A DNA stretch of 64,000 bases from Nyssa sinensis (taxonomy: Eukaryota > Streptophyta > Magnoliopsida > Cornales > Nyssaceae). Shown piece after piece: positions 12,947 through 25,384 of this stretch. The DNA lies in NCBI GenBank assembly GCA_008638375.1, contig CM018052.1, forward strand, positions 30,465,239 to 30,529,238, given 5' to 3'. The translations under genes and the position numbers were made by a program. The notes beneath the pieces are model-generated. The model had not been told where the DNA came from, made no database searches, and saw only the letters and a program-made list of their open reading frames with translations. Each line of letters opens with the position of its first letter. Position 1 is the stretch's first letter.

Positions 12947-14560
12947 CAGTGTCCGAAGAGCTGGGCTTACCCCAACTCGCAACAAGACTCCTCCTCTACC
13001 TCCGATTGCTCCACCCTCCTCCCAGAGTAAAGGAAAAGCTGGTATTGCCCCTCCAGTAGTCGTGGTAGAGACAAGAGATCAAGGCTACCACAAAAATGGC
13101 CTACCAAGAGTCTTGGGCCTACGTTGTTGGTCGGTTCAAGAGGTTTAAAACTACTAACTTTCTAAAAAGTTTAAACTAATAAAAATGAAATAACTTAATT
13201 ATTCTAATACTTTAATCATTCATTTTTTATAGTGTCTATCAACCAATATGACTCGTTAAAAAATTCGTAAAAATAAATTAAGTGGGGCAAGTTTAAAAAA
13301 AAAATTATTGAGAGCAAATTTAAAAAAATTTAAGAACTTGCAAAAATTTTACACAACTTAATTTTTCAAAAATTTGAGTGGGGCCCTTGCCCCCACCATG
13401 CCTCCGCCTGTATTGGTTGGGTTAATATGTGTTTGTGCAGATATGGATTGATGTCGAGTGGTATTGCTACTGTGAGAGGTTGTGCTGGGGCCGGGAGAGG
13501 AGAGTATTATGCTTGAAGTTATGATGGCTGCAATCCTTGAGTGGAAATGTTGGTGCATAGTGGAAACAGTGGTCCTGGTTCATTAAGTGGATGTATGGTC
13601 CGTAAATCATCATGTTTCCGTTTTTTTTTTTTTTCTGATTTTTTGCTGGCATATGATATGCTTTTTATTTGATGTGAATCTAGTTGAAATAAAATTTGGT
13701 TATCATGCCGCCTTCAGCATTTAACATGTCGTTGTAATTTATTTTGTATTTCTCGTACATTCTTTTTATATCAGTAAATAAATTATTTCTTTGCTGATAA
13801 AAAAAAAAAAATTTCACAACAGATGTAACTGTGTAAAGCTATTTCTAATTTACCATGTCTTGATGGAGAGAAATTAGATTATATTCAAAGGTTTTAAGAA
13901 GCCTATGGATCAAATCTTGAAAAATATCCTCAATGCAATTTGTTTGACTGCAATATCTTCGAGAGGGATTCAAAATTCTTATAAAAACTTGGGTCTTTGA
14001 GTGTAACCTAAGTCTAGCTATATCAGACAAATCTTCAGTAGGATTGGACAACGTCACTGTTTATTATTTTAATAACACTTTAAAGTAAGGTACATACGAC
14101 TTATTAAAAAATAGAACATATTATTAAAAAAATATATCACAACAATAGTAACAGGTCAATTTCATTCAAGAAGTTTCATTACAACAGTATAATTGTGTCT
14201 CAAAATTCAGCCTATATTATCTTAATTCAAATAACAAAAAAAATTATTATCAAAGTAAAAATTAAAAATTACCCAACGTAAATACATGCTTACACATAAA
14301 TGTCATTTTCACTTACTGGAAGCCAAATTCATGGAATTGCCAATTATTCCACAGCATGAGCTGTCTATGAATTGCCAATTAATTATTTGGGCTCGTAGAA
14401 ATCGGCTTGTTGAGTTCATACTAATGGGAAAACTTGGGTTACGAAGTCGCTTTCATTCACCCTAGCCAGCATTTTTTCTTTTGCCTATTTCAAAGATGAC
14501 AAACTTGACAATGAAATGGCATCCTCCGAGTCACCAGATATGGATACGGTAATTCTACGT
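12947..14560. other. Intergenic stretch, no gene recognised
   Basis: Just right of the old LTR, plus-strand 12950-13075 reads as a proline-rich open stretch that could be a gag remnant, but it has no zinc knuckle or other diagnostic motif and runs away from the adjacent LTR. The rest is AT-rich with A/T homopolymers (13620-13634, 13798-13811). The minus-strand frame at 13845-14057 has no recognisable family features. Confidence 0.4.
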
Positions 14561-16639
14561 AAGTTGAAACTCATACTTAACATAATATTCTACGTAAGTC
14601 TCATACGTCATATTTATAGGATTAGAATAATACTACTTTAATTATAAATTAAGAATAATGTTTGGTTTCAAACAATATAAAAAGAATCTTGTCTTACCCA
14701 TGTATGTCTCACATGTACTTATATGTATATTATGTGACTATTTATTTTTAACAAAAATAAATAAAAATTATATAAATCAAATGACACGCGTATTACATAT
14801 ATGACAAATTATAGATTAGATACAAACTTGGATAAAAAATATTTATCTTTTTAAATTTGGAGGTAAGTATTATTTGAAAACTAATAAAACTAATAGATAA
14901 TTTTATCTAAAATAACGATATTAAAACTAAAAAACCGTACGTATTTATATTTTTTAAAAATATGATATTGTCTTACATTAAAAATAAATAAAAATTCAAT
15001 ATATGTAAACCTTAGCATATGCACGTCCTCCCACTTAAGAATGACCTAACATTGATTGAGTAAAAAGAGATTCAGATTAAATATTGTACTGATGTCCCAT
15101 ATTACCGCATGCATGTGTTCATGCTTCAAAGAATAATCAAAACTAATGTAACAAAAATTATGGTCATTTGTTTTTTCGAATGGTAATATTATTTGTGAGT
15201 GATTATTATTAATGATTTAATTAATATATATTTTACATATAAATACATAATTACATGTAATACTAACATATGTAATATATATATATATATATATATTAAT
15301 TAAATTATAAATTTTTAGACTCGCGACTATACTGTTACTCCTCCTTTACTCCTCCTTTTATCAATGTTACGAAAATCAGAGACAAACACACAAAGTCTAT
15401 AAATTGTGGGGTCATGGACGTAAACCTGACATATTTCGGCTGGACCAGTTATGAACAGGAGTCGGTTCGATTGTAGGCGGCGAGGGTGGCCCCGAACGTG
15501 GATTATAGCACCATGGTTTAATCAAAATTGGGTCAATTTTGGAGGCAAGCCGAATCGATTTGGATTTGACGAGCGTCTCAAATCACAAATGTCACTTCTT
15601 AAATCAAAAATCGGTTCAAGTACAATTAATTGAACCTTAGAAGTACGGCATTGAATAGTGAGGAATAAGGAATGATGAGCTTTTTCTATTTTATTCAAAC
15701 ATTTCACATTTCACATTTCACAGATATTCCTATCAAAAATTTAAGTGGGCTTGGTATAGAAATTAAAGTCTAACTTGTCTTCTTGATTTAAAAGTTCTCA
15801 CATTATATTTCTTAAATTTTACATCTCTGGGTGATATACAAGTTAAAGTTTAAAGTGAGAAATTATAAATTCAATTCTCACTTTTTTTATTAGACAGATA
15901 TGTTATTTTTTTTTAATAATTTTGAACTAAATTTTATCTTATACTTATTATAGTTTATGAAATTATTGAATTTTTCAAGTTTTATAATTGAGATACTTTT
16001 ATAAACGTGCAAAATAATAATTGTACAATACTCCTTCTATTTGTTAAAAAAAAAACATTGTATTATTAATGGTAATTAAATTTTGTCACTAACATGACAT
16101 TACAATATAATGCCACATCACAGCTACAACATTTTGGATGAAAAAAAATTAAAATTGTAACATTGTACAACAATAATAATTGTACAATACTCCTTCTCTT
16201 TGACTTATTTGTGATCTACCCCATTTATTTTTTCTTAAATCTTATCCCATTAGAGATGCGGCAGGACGAGAAATTTTGCGATTCTTAATAATTACGATTT
16301 TAAAAATCAAGGTCTTATTTGAATAGTACAAATGTTCATATCTCACTCAGTTAGCATGATTCAATTTTTTATAACAGCACACACATGCATATACTTAGTA
16401 GTAATTAGATTTCCTCTCTCATTAAAAAAAAACAAAAAGAATGATGGGTTTGAAAAATATTCCCACACATGGTGGACCATTGGAAAAAAGTGTTAGCATA
16501 AAAGATTAAAGGTGATAGTGTTAGAATGTGAAATTTCAATTTGGGAGTCAATTCAGGGTCCATTTGCTTCAAGGAGAGCCTAAGAAGTCGCAACATCCTC
16601 CAATTACTGTTGCACATATATAGCACAAATTAACTACAA

Positions 16640-16786
16640 CACTTTAATTCATATACATGTGTGGGGCCTTTAGGTTCATCCAATGCATGATGCATGTAAT
16701 ATTGTACCCTTCTTCCTTTTATAAATACAAGGCTTCAATGTTGATGCTCACTCGCCAAGAAATTAGTTTTAGATCATTCTGCTTTC
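16640..16786 (+). promoter_or_regulatory. Core promoter and leader of truncated terpene synthase copy A
   Basis: A TATA box (TTATAAATA, about 16719-16727) lies some 60 bp before the ATG. A CCAAT word and overlapping TGCATGATGCATG (an RY-like element) lie at about 16678-16696. The block is nearly identical to that of copy B, so it may still drive transcription into the inserted LTR. Confidence 0.65.
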
Positions 16787-16799
16787 ATGGAGTCCTCAC

Positions 16800-17421
16800 T
16801 GATGCTGCAGTTTTTAGCTCGTCAAGGCCCTACTCGTCGCTGCAACAGATCCTGCGAAGAAAAGATATCAAAATACCACCGGGGAGGGCTCCGGTGGGTA
16901 GCCGCTCCGATGGTTAAATGAGATGGAGTTAAAAGTGTATAACTCAATGTAATTGTGTTATTCTTTTTTTAAAAGAGAGAGAGAGAGAGAGAGAGATCGA
17001 TCCCCCTAATCCATACCCTTTTTAGTGTATTTATAGGTTGATGGAGCTTTGATTTCAGTGCCAGGCGGTGAAGGAAATTTCATCATGATGTCCTACGTCA
17101 CTGTTGTCACTGAGTTTACAGCTGTGCAGGGCTAGGACTTAATCTCGCCTCTTTGCAGGGCTAGACTTTGCCGCCTGTCAGACGACAGTAATTTCATCAT
17201 GACTACTCGCGTCATAGTAATTTGTAAATGGTTGTCCCATCATTACGATGTCGATATACCGACGTAATTAGAAGCGACTTTTGTATTCTAAGGAACAACT
17301 AAATCATTTCTGAGTGTACCGAGATGATGTAAGCTTGGTATACTCAATTATCTGATAACTTGTATAGACCAGGCCAGACACGTGTCAGGTCCTGATTAGG
17401 GAATATATTTTTGGCACATCA
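16800..17421 (-). repeat. Single remaining LTR (3' LTR) of the copy A gypsy element
   Basis: On the plus strand it runs from TGATGCTGCAG to GGCACATCA, with TG...CA ends. The CACCGG..TAGCCGCTCCGATG block (about 16878-16915) matches the LTRs at 46957 and 54213, but the rest is diverged, so it is a different subfamily. A GA microsatellite lies at 16975-16997. Confidence 0.75.
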
Positions 17422-17917
17422 GCTACTTCCCCCCCAAGTCTTAGTTCTGAAAACGCGTACAGAACTGAGGCTAGGGTTTCTGCAAGGTCACGTGTACAAC
17501 TATTGAAGGCTACGTCTACACCCATTAATACTCCGTTTTATATTTCGAGGAGACAAGAGCCGCCACGACATAATTAACACACGCATTATCGTTTTGATAA
17601 TCGAGGCTATTTATTATTTCGGCAGTTTATTTGACCTTTTCGAGATATTAAATGTTGCTTCTCCCGTTTCTCCAAGCATTTAAACGATGTGCTTTATAAA
17701 TAGTGAGGATCATCATTTCGAAATCTGTTTACATCTTTCAAGCATTCTCAAAATATTTTCGAGCGTGATTTCCGGCGAATTAGTGCGATTTCTGGCAACC
17801 GTGTACTGGTTTTTGGGCTTTTTATTGGTAATTTCTACTTTCTAGTTCTTTTCTATCTTCATCTTCTTCTTCTTCTTCTCTTTTTTCTTTTAATTTCCCT
17901 AACGTAGTATATCGACC

Positions 17918-19989
17918 ATGTCTGGTTCCAACATGGGAGAGGTTAGGGTTGAGTCAGAAATAGTTGGTGAAGACAGTCCGTCGTCTTCTTCCTCTACTTC
18001 ATCTTTCTCTTCTTCTGAGTTCGCCTCAGAGTCCAGTGATAGGGAGGTTAGCACGTCTCATAGGGAAGAGGGTGAGAGTAGTATGACCAAGATGATACTG
18101 GCATCCCTTAGGAAACAATATAAGTTTCCAAGGAATCTATCCTGTAGGGTTCCCAAGCCGTCAGATTGCCCCTTCAACATTAAACGGGGGGAGATCTGTG
18201 TCTATCTAGAGTGGTTTGAGTTAGGTGTATGCCTCCCTTTACATATGCTTTTAGAGAATTTTTTACATATTTTAACATTTGTCCCGCTGATTTAAACGTA
18301 AATAGCTGGAGGCAGCTTTTAGGTTTTATAGTTTTAGGTCATCTGAATGGGGTCCAGGTAGATCTGGACCTCATTCGTAGTAAAGTGGATATGAAGTTCC
18401 TCACCTCGGAGGGACTCTATTATATATGCTTTGATCAGAGGTACCGACCTCTGACTTCGGTATCCTCTTCCAACAAAACTTGGAAGAAGTGGTACTTTTT
18501 CGTAAGGGGAGGCTGGGAGTGAGAAGACTATGAAGGCCATTCGAGTCTTTTTCCTCGGCACACCGGCCCCAGTGGTGAGTCTTTTAGATCTCAGATCAGT
18601 ATACAATAATTTTTATGTATCTTTTCTTCATTTTGGGTAATTACTCATTGTTTTTGTCATGGTGTTTTTACAGATAAAAGGAAGTGGAAAAGGGCACCTT
18701 TCACTCCAAAAATCGAGCGAAAATATCACCAACTCCTGCAGCCTTCCTTTCGACATCACCAACAGATTTTATCTCCTCAGAACCTGATGGCTGCTGGGTT
18801 AACGAAAGAAGATGTGCCAAGGTGAAAAAGTCAATTTTGGCATGATACGTTCCGACCAGCAAGGCAAAAACTGGGGGGGCCGACCTCATCAGCGCCCAAA
18901 CCGGCAGAGGTACCGACTTCGTCAGCCGCCCCTCAACCAGCGCAGAAGAAGATGAGGCTGATCTCAAGGGCGGCGCGAGAGGCTACCGAGGCTCAAACCC
19001 AGGAACCTAATAAAAGTACTCAGCCTGAACCTCCTCAGCCTACCGAGGCAGGAGCTATAACGATCGAAACCGCCCAAGTCCCAGCCCCTTCAAACCCGAC
19101 TCGTACGCAAGAGGGGCCGAGCTCAGCACCCCCTAATCCAGCTGAAGCTCCCAGCGGTTCCGAGGCCATGAAGTTGGCCTTACAAGCAGGACTTCCTCCT
19201 GGTTTCCATGGCAAAGGCGCAAGGAAAATTCTTGCCGATTTGATGACGGGTTATGCTAGGGTAAGAGTTTTTTCATGAGAAAAAGACTCAATTTCCTGAT
19301 CTCGTTTCCCTTTGTTTGTTTTTAACTTGTTTGTATATTATTTGTAGGGCATTAGGGCAATGGGTGTACTGATGGACCGTTTTGTAAAAGCTGAGAAGAC
19401 GACAAACCTTCAGGCCGAGCTAATAAAGGCGCAAGCCGAACTGAATGCAGCCCGGTCCAAGATAAAGGCAACCCGGTCCGAGCTCATGATTGCTCAATCA
19501 GACTTAAATACTGCCCGATCCCAATTGAAGGTGGCCCATTCCGACCTGGGATTAGCTCAAGCCAACGTCATAGCTCTGGAGGCCAAATGTGAGGCTCTCA
19601 ACACCGAAAATATAAGCATAAATCAGAAACTGGGAGTCATGATCAATCAACGGGACAAGTACCGCCAGAGCTCGGACGAGCATAATAAGAAGGCCAAAGA
19701 AGCCGAGGTAGCTGCAGCTAAAAGACTTGAAGAGGTTAAGGAAGCTACCAAGGAGGCCACTAAAGCTGGGATGATGGAGTTAGTGAACTCCATGGGGAGA
19801 GAACTCGTGGATTCCGGCTACCTCCTCTGTAGGAAAAGAATTCAGAAGTTATATCCAGACCTGGATATTTCTAGTCTGGACGACGTGGAGGTAGAAGAGT
19901 CGTTGCTGAGCTCCCCCAACCCACTAGATCGGGAGGGCTTTGTTGAAGTTGCCGCCCCCGTTTCTTCTATTCCCCCAAATCCAAAATAG
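17918..19989 (+). pseudogene. Antisense extra gene of the copy A gypsy element, Transposase_28-like with coiled coil
   Basis: Encoded opposite to gag-pol, with its own TATA-like box (TTTATAAATA, about 17693-17702). The start at 17918 opens a Ser/Glu-rich acidic N-terminus (about 50 residues). A domain follows with the pattern EICVYLEWFELG ... CPADLNVNSWRQL ... TSVSSSNKTWKKWYFF, which I recognise as the 'putative gypsy type transposon' (Transposase_28) family. The likely exons are 17918-18574, 18674 onward, an exon ending at 19260, and 19348-19989. The last encodes a long Ala/Lys/Glu heptad-rich coiled coil and an acidic tail. A one-base indel near 18236 shifts the frame and a TGA stands at 18520-18522, so it is probably dead. 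Function of these proteins is unknown. Confidence 0.75.
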
Positions 19990-20439
19990 ATTGTAATCAT
20001 TATTTTTATTTATTTTATTTTTGTAACCTCAGCATTGGGCTTTTATTAATACAAATGATGGTTTCTTAAGCGTTGTAGTTCGTTGGCTAATCTTAGTTTT
20101 GTAGATATCTGATCTTGCTCCTTTGATACATCAATTCCTTGTTAAGATTAATGTGTTGGTCTAAACTTTAATCCTAATTACTGATGACAAATTAGATTGG
20201 ACGGGATCCTTTAAAGAAAATTTAGAATCCTTTAAGTTTAAGGAAACAATCTCGCGACCCATTAGTTAATAAATCTTCTGATCTTAGTAAGAACTCACTA
20301 CAACAAAAGGCACTATTAGCGACGCACGCGTGCGTCGCTAATAGTGGCCTTGAGCATCGCTAAAGGTCTTTTGCGACGCACAAACGTGCGTCGCTAAGGT
20401 GTCATAAAAAGTGGCGTCGCTAAAAGTGGAGCCGATATT

Positions 20440-20870
20440 CGGTATTTTGGTATGTCAAAACTCCAAAATGGGCCTTTTTGGAGCTAAAACTTGCATAAGT
20501 TTCAAACCAGGCATCCGAACCGAGTGCCGTAAGTTCGTGCAAGTTTATTTTATCATTTTTGAGGTGTGTGATGAGGTTTCGGTGTAGTTAGGCCGATATC
20601 CAACATTTTGGTCTGTCAAAACCTCAAAATGGGCCTTTTTGAAGCTGAAACTTGCATAAGTTTCAAACCGGGCATCCGAACCGAGTGCCGTAAGTTCATG
20701 TAAGTTTATTTTATCATTTTTGAGGTGTGTGATGGGGTTTCGGTGTAGTTAGGCCAATATCCGACATTTTGGTCTGTCAAAACCCCAAAATAAGCCTTTT
20801 TGGAGCTGAAACTTGCATAAGTTTCAAACCGGACATCCAAACCAAGTGCCGTAAGTTCGTGTGTGTGTGT
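20440..20870. repeat. 160-bp tandem repeat, about 2.6 copies, CACTA-2 left subterminal region
   Basis: The marker AAGTTCGTGCAAG (or close variants) recurs at 20532, 20692 and 20852, a 160-bp spacing. The unit is the same as the 161-bp repeat at 31960-33780. The last copy ends in a GT microsatellite. Confidence 0.9.
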
Positions 20871-20947
20871 GTGTAAAATATGGTGCATCATATAATATTT
20901 ATATAAAAAGCCGAATATAATGGTATCCGGTGTTGCATGTGGAATAC

Positions 20948-21410
20948 CTTTTGTTTTAGAAGTTGAAGCTTCCATGATCTCATCAGGGTCAAGGGGTTCC
21001 CTTTTTATCTCACGATCTGACTCCAGTGGAAACTCTTTCTCGCAAGCACTTGAATCAAACAGACACACATTAAAATGCATGTCTCCTATATGCTCAAATA
21101 CTGCAAAATCTCCGAGACAGAGGGCATGGTGTTGCGCAAAATTATTCCAACCTTCTCGGAAGTAAATAAATCTTTCGGCACATTTACCAATTTTGACATG
21201 CCATGTCCCTTGACAACTTGTTAGAATTGCTTCTTCCGATTTTACTTCACCTATTTGTCTAGAAAAAGCCGATGGAATGAGCTGTGCAAATTTGAAATTC
21301 AGAAAACTATATTACAATGTGTGAGTCACTATGAAATGTTGCTACATTAAGAAGAGAAAAGACACTTGGACTGACCACACACACACACACACACACAAAC
21401 ACAGATATAC

Positions 21411-21441
<31 letters not shown>

Positions 21442-21543
21442 TAGAAAGAGAGAACATACAAGTTCTGTAAGGAAACCAGGCATCATGACCTTGAAGAAAT
21501 GCTTGGAAATAGGAAGCTCCCTTTTCATCGGAGAAGAAGACAT
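20948..21543 (-). pseudogene. Captured B3-domain (REM family) transcription factor fragment, two exons
   Basis: Exon 1 runs from ATG at 21543 down to 21460 and encodes the first B3 strand (HFFKVMMPGF...L). A GT donor follows at 21459-21458 and an AG acceptor at 21283-21282. Exon 2 (21281-20948) continues in frame with IPSAFSR, GTWHVKI, RFIYFREGWNNF, LCLGDFAVFEH and FNVCLFD, which together make a complete B3 DNA-binding fold of the REM type, and then an acidic linker. The frame has no stops through the B3 domain. A donor-like GTATTC at 20947 suggests the original gene continued, but the CACTA repeat array starts right after, so the rest is missing. Normal REM proteins are nuclear DNA-binding regulators, often with several B3 domains. 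Here a single domain is carried within a CACTA element. It could still be expressed. Confidence 0.85.
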
Positions 21544-22881
21544 ATTTTCACCTAGTTGGCAAGTATGACAGTCAAAACAGAGAAGAGACATCCTATCAGT
21601 AGTATCGGAAATGAAATTTAAGAACCTCAACGCTCGTAACTTTAAATAGAAGAAGCACACGATTTTCTGCTAATCACAGTTGTTCTTCTCGTTACTTTTG
21701 TGCTTTTCTAAACGCACGAGATTAATCATGCCATCATTTTCTCGAGAAAAAAAAAGATTTGAGGATATGCTGCAACAAATTTCCAAACACTTGAAATGCA
21801 ATGTTACTTTCTCAAGAAAAGTTGACAATACGCATGTGGATTGGGAATATTATTTATATTAAAAAAAATAAAGATAAAAGATGTCTTTAATAAAGTCTTA
21901 CAACTCTATATATAGATATTAAAAGTTTTGATTCTTCTAGCTAGAATAAAAAATTTTTATTCAAAATCGTAAATAAAAAAATAAAAATTTTATCTAAAAT
22001 AACTAATTTGATATTAGTTCTCAAATTTGAAAATTAAATAATATTACAATAACTCTTCAATATATATCTATGATTTTAACAACTACCATATTTGTCCTAC
22101 ATCAATAATTAACATGTTATAAATAGTGGCAAAATATCTACTATCTTTAATTTATGTACCCTAGAAGAATGATGCGATGCCTACCTTTTTCTAGGAGCAC
22201 TTTGGAAGGTAAACTTGCTTAAAAAGCAAGCTCAGAACATGATTTGTGATGCTTTGGGGATTAAAAAGCCTAATCAGAAGTCATTATCACTAAACTTTCT
22301 TCCAAATTATATGCCATATATATATATATATAGACACACATGCAGTTGATGTATAAACTACTCATTTGGAAAGAGGGATAGCCAAAAAAAGGAAAGGGAA
22401 AAAGAAAAAAAGAAAGAAAGAGATTCTTGATTTTATAGACAATAACATTTGCATCATTTAATCATTTTCATCCAATTGTGAGCTGAAAACATGGCACATC
22501 TAAAAAAGTTTATAAAGTTAAATGAACACAGAATCAGAAACACCAAAATGGAGAAGCAACTTGACTGTGTTGACTACTCTAAGTCTAGGTTCAATAAGAT
22601 AACCTTAGAAACATGGATACGGATAGGGAACAGTCACTAAAATGACATGGATGCGCAAATCAGAAATCCGGAAAAGGAAAAAGGGCAAGAACAAGACAAG
22701 TCATGAGGCAACAAAGAAACATATTTCTTTTGTTTATGATACTAACAAACATTACTTTAGGATCCAACCGTTGTCAGATAGGTGTACACAATGAATTTCG
22801 TTAGCAAATTATAGGCACCTCCATGAGTTGTTAGGCACGTGTCTAGGAGTGTGCAACAATTATCGGCAACATGGGTCCTAT

Positions 22882-23215
22882 ATAAATGCAACTCCTTCCT
22901 ATTAGTGTCCACACACCTTAACAAGTAACTACCTGATTCAGACACCCATTATTAACAAGGAATCAGGATTTTATGTGTTGCATGACATAAGATAATACCA
23001 AACATAAATTTCGAAATTGGGAAATACATATTATCATCTGATAGACTGATACAAATGCAATAATGCAACTCCTTCGTGTAAGTGTCCATGCCCCTTAGCA
23101 TGTAACCACCTAATTCAGGCATGCACTGTTAACTAGGAAACGGGATTTCAATTGCTTCTAGTTTCCTTATTTGCATTGTATGACATAAGATAACATTCCA
23201 TGATACCAAATCCAT
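22882..23215. repeat. Local direct duplication in the CACTA-2 interior
   Basis: 22882-23003 and 23052-23215 are diverged direct copies (shared text AATGCAACTCCTTC..GTGTCCA and GCATGACATAAGATAA), offset by about 170 bp. The second has a small internal insertion. Origin unknown. Confidence 0.6.
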
Positions 23216-23327
23216 CCAAGGTAACAAATCTGCCAATTGAATGCAAAAGATGTTAATCAGCTATATTTGACGTGCAAGAAATGGGCATTTCAACTGCTGG
23301 AGTAAAGAGAAAATCAAAAGTGAAATT

Positions 23328-23522
23328 TCAGTGAAAGATCCTATTTTTGCTTCCTTTTGATTCCCTAGATCCTTCACAGTGAAGCAGTTGCTCATTGTAT
23401 GTCTGTCTCCTCCAAACCATATGAAAGTGGTAAAACTTCATGGCTTGTTTAGCCAAACGAAGAGCAGAGGACAGATGTGGCAACCAATGTAAATGCCCCC
23501 CATGTTCAGGAAGCTGCAACAA
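23328..23522 (-). pseudogene. Possible second captured exon, protein family not recognised
   Basis: On the minus strand an AG acceptor (TTGTTGCAG, about 23513-23521) precedes an open stretch beginning LPEHGGHLHWLPHL and containing MKFYHFHMVWRRQTYN. The composition (W, H, Y and L rich, no low complexity) looks like real coding sequence and differs from its AT-rich surroundings. I do not recognise the family and cannot tell whether it came from the same gene as the B3 fragment. Confidence 0.35.
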
Positions 23523-24361
23523 GTTCAATTAATTTATAATGAAAACCCTTTTTTCATTTTTTACATTGAAATTTGACATTATGACTAGATCCATGAATCA
23601 CAGCTAGCGCCTTAATTACATAGAAATGGAGAAGTTTGCCTAAAAACTACATTTGCAAGGTATTTGGACACCCTGCTAAAACTTGGTCCTAATATCTTTT
23701 AAGAAGGTTTAAAATGACTGGGAAAAGTTTTATGAGAGCATGTAATGGTCTGTTTTGCCTACACTTGGTTAAAATAAGGGCGTTCCATGTTTTCAAATAA
23801 CTAATCTTAATTCTATTTTATCTTGGTGAGCTCACAGTGTCTCCATATCAGAGTCATCACACTACCATTGAAATTTAGAACACAATGAACAGACTGATTG
23901 GATTTCCATGAGACATTCAAACACCCATATTTAATGTTATTACATTGCCAGTCAGCAAGCCATGAATTCATTTAATTCAAGAAAGAGGTTTATAAAACAA
24001 ATAAAGGGGCATGCTTAATGAGTATATGATACAAAAGAATTTAAACAATATAGCTTTCAAGAAATTATGTAAATTATATATATATATAGATGGATAGATA
24101 TTCATACCGAGCAACGGAGAGAAACAAGCGATCGATCCAAAGAGAGAAACCGAGAGATCAAATGCAAAACAGACAGGCGTGGCGAACGGTGGCGGTGAAA
24201 GCGGCGGTGCGACGAACAGTGGTGGTGGTGGAAGCGGCGGCGCGGCGAACGGTGGTGGCAAACTCAAATCTAGGAGTTGAGAGACAGAGAGATAGAGGGA
24301 GAGAGAGAAAAAAAAAACAGAACAAGAGAAAGAGAGATCGCGCAACGTTTCGGATTTTATC

Positions 24362-24679
24362 AGACTATTAGCGACGCACATAGAACGTCGCTAATAGTCT
24401 TAATGTGCGTCGCTAAAGATAAAAGAGATTATTTGCGACGCACACATGTGCGTCGCAAAAAGTCCCATGTTATTAGCGACGCACAGTGCGTCGCAAATAA
24501 CCTTTTGGTCGTCGCTAAAGCTTTCGCACCTCTCTTTTCTTAGGCGGGAAAAACATTATTTGCGACGCACATATGTGCGTCGCTAATAGTCACGTGTGCG
24601 TCACTAATATTGACTATTAGCGACGCACACTGTGCGTCGCAAATACTGTGCGTCGCCAAAAAACTGTTTTCTTGTAGTG
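24362..24679. repeat. Right subterminal palindromic repeats of CACTA-2
   Basis: About eight copies of the TTAGCGACGCAC / GTGCGTCGCTAA motif are arranged as head-to-head palindromes (for example about 24434-24460, 24560-24582 and 24615-24645). They are better preserved than in CACTA-1. Confidence 0.9.
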
Positions 24680-24964
24680 ACTTTAAGATTCAGAGGTCAA
24701 ATACTTGCAATAAAACAAGTTAAGAAGTTGTAAATATGAACCTAACCTGGGTTCCGAGGTGATTAGCTTGTATCAAAACGAGATGGTGGTATAAACTCTT
24801 GGGCCTTAGAGCCTTGATACATCCCCAGATTCGGAGGTTCATGGACAATGAATTAGGAATATGAATCTAACCTGGATCCCGAGATGACCAGCTCACAATA
24901 AACAAGATGGCACAATAAAGTCTTGAGCCTTATAGCCTTGATACGTCTGGAGATCTGGAGATTC

Positions 24965-25345
24965 ATATATGACGAACAAGAACCGTACCCACAGCGCTCT
25001 GACCCGTAAGGGGTCATTTGAGATGGACCAGGTCGGTAGACCCGTACTTCGAATTGGGACCATGCCTACAACACTCTTGCTCATAGGGGCCTTTTGAGAT
25101 GGACAAGGTCAGTAGTCATGTGCATCGAATTGGGACCATGCCTACAACACTCTTGCTCATAAGGGCCTTTTGAGATGGACAAGGTCGGTGGACCTGTGCA
25201 TCAAATTGGGACCATGCCTACAGCACTCTTGCTCGTAGGGGCCTTTTGAGATGGACAAGGTCGATAGACCTGTGCATCGAATTGGGACCATGCCTACAGC
25301 ACTCTTGCTCGTAGGGGCCTTTTGAGATGGACAAGGTCGGTAGAC
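24965..25345. repeat. 76-bp tandem array in the 3' untranslated region of the copy A gypsy element
   Basis: The word ACCATGCCTAC recurs at about 25059, 25135, 25211 and 25287, a 76-bp period, with about five units in all. Each unit contains GATGGACAAGGTCGGTAGACCTG. It lies between the integrase end and the antisense gene, the same place as the 66-bp array of the other Tat element. Confidence 0.9.
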
Positions 25346-25384
25346 CTGTGCGTTGAGGCAATGCTTTATCTGAAGGAAGGAGCT

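Larger units (their letters stand above)
20296..24679 (-). mobile_element. CACTA-2: non-autonomous CACTA element carrying host gene fragments (4384 bp)
   Basis: The left end CACTACAACAAAAGGCA and right end (minus strand CACTACAAGAAAACAG) form short terminal inverted repeats, flanked by a perfect 3-bp duplication ACT (20293-20295, 24680-24682). Subterminal AGCGACGCAC motifs crowd both ends. About 2.6 copies of the family's 160-bp repeat follow the left end. No transposase is present. The interior (20900-24080) instead holds a two-exon B3-domain fragment and another possible exon. It is inserted in the gypsy element of copy A. The GA-rich leader near the right end (24110-24330) places it in the same orientation as the other two CACTA elements. 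Confidence 0.93.

Noticed and set aside
24090..24371. Arg-rich 93-codon frame
   Set aside because: GA- and GGC-rich leader of the CACTA element; no domain.
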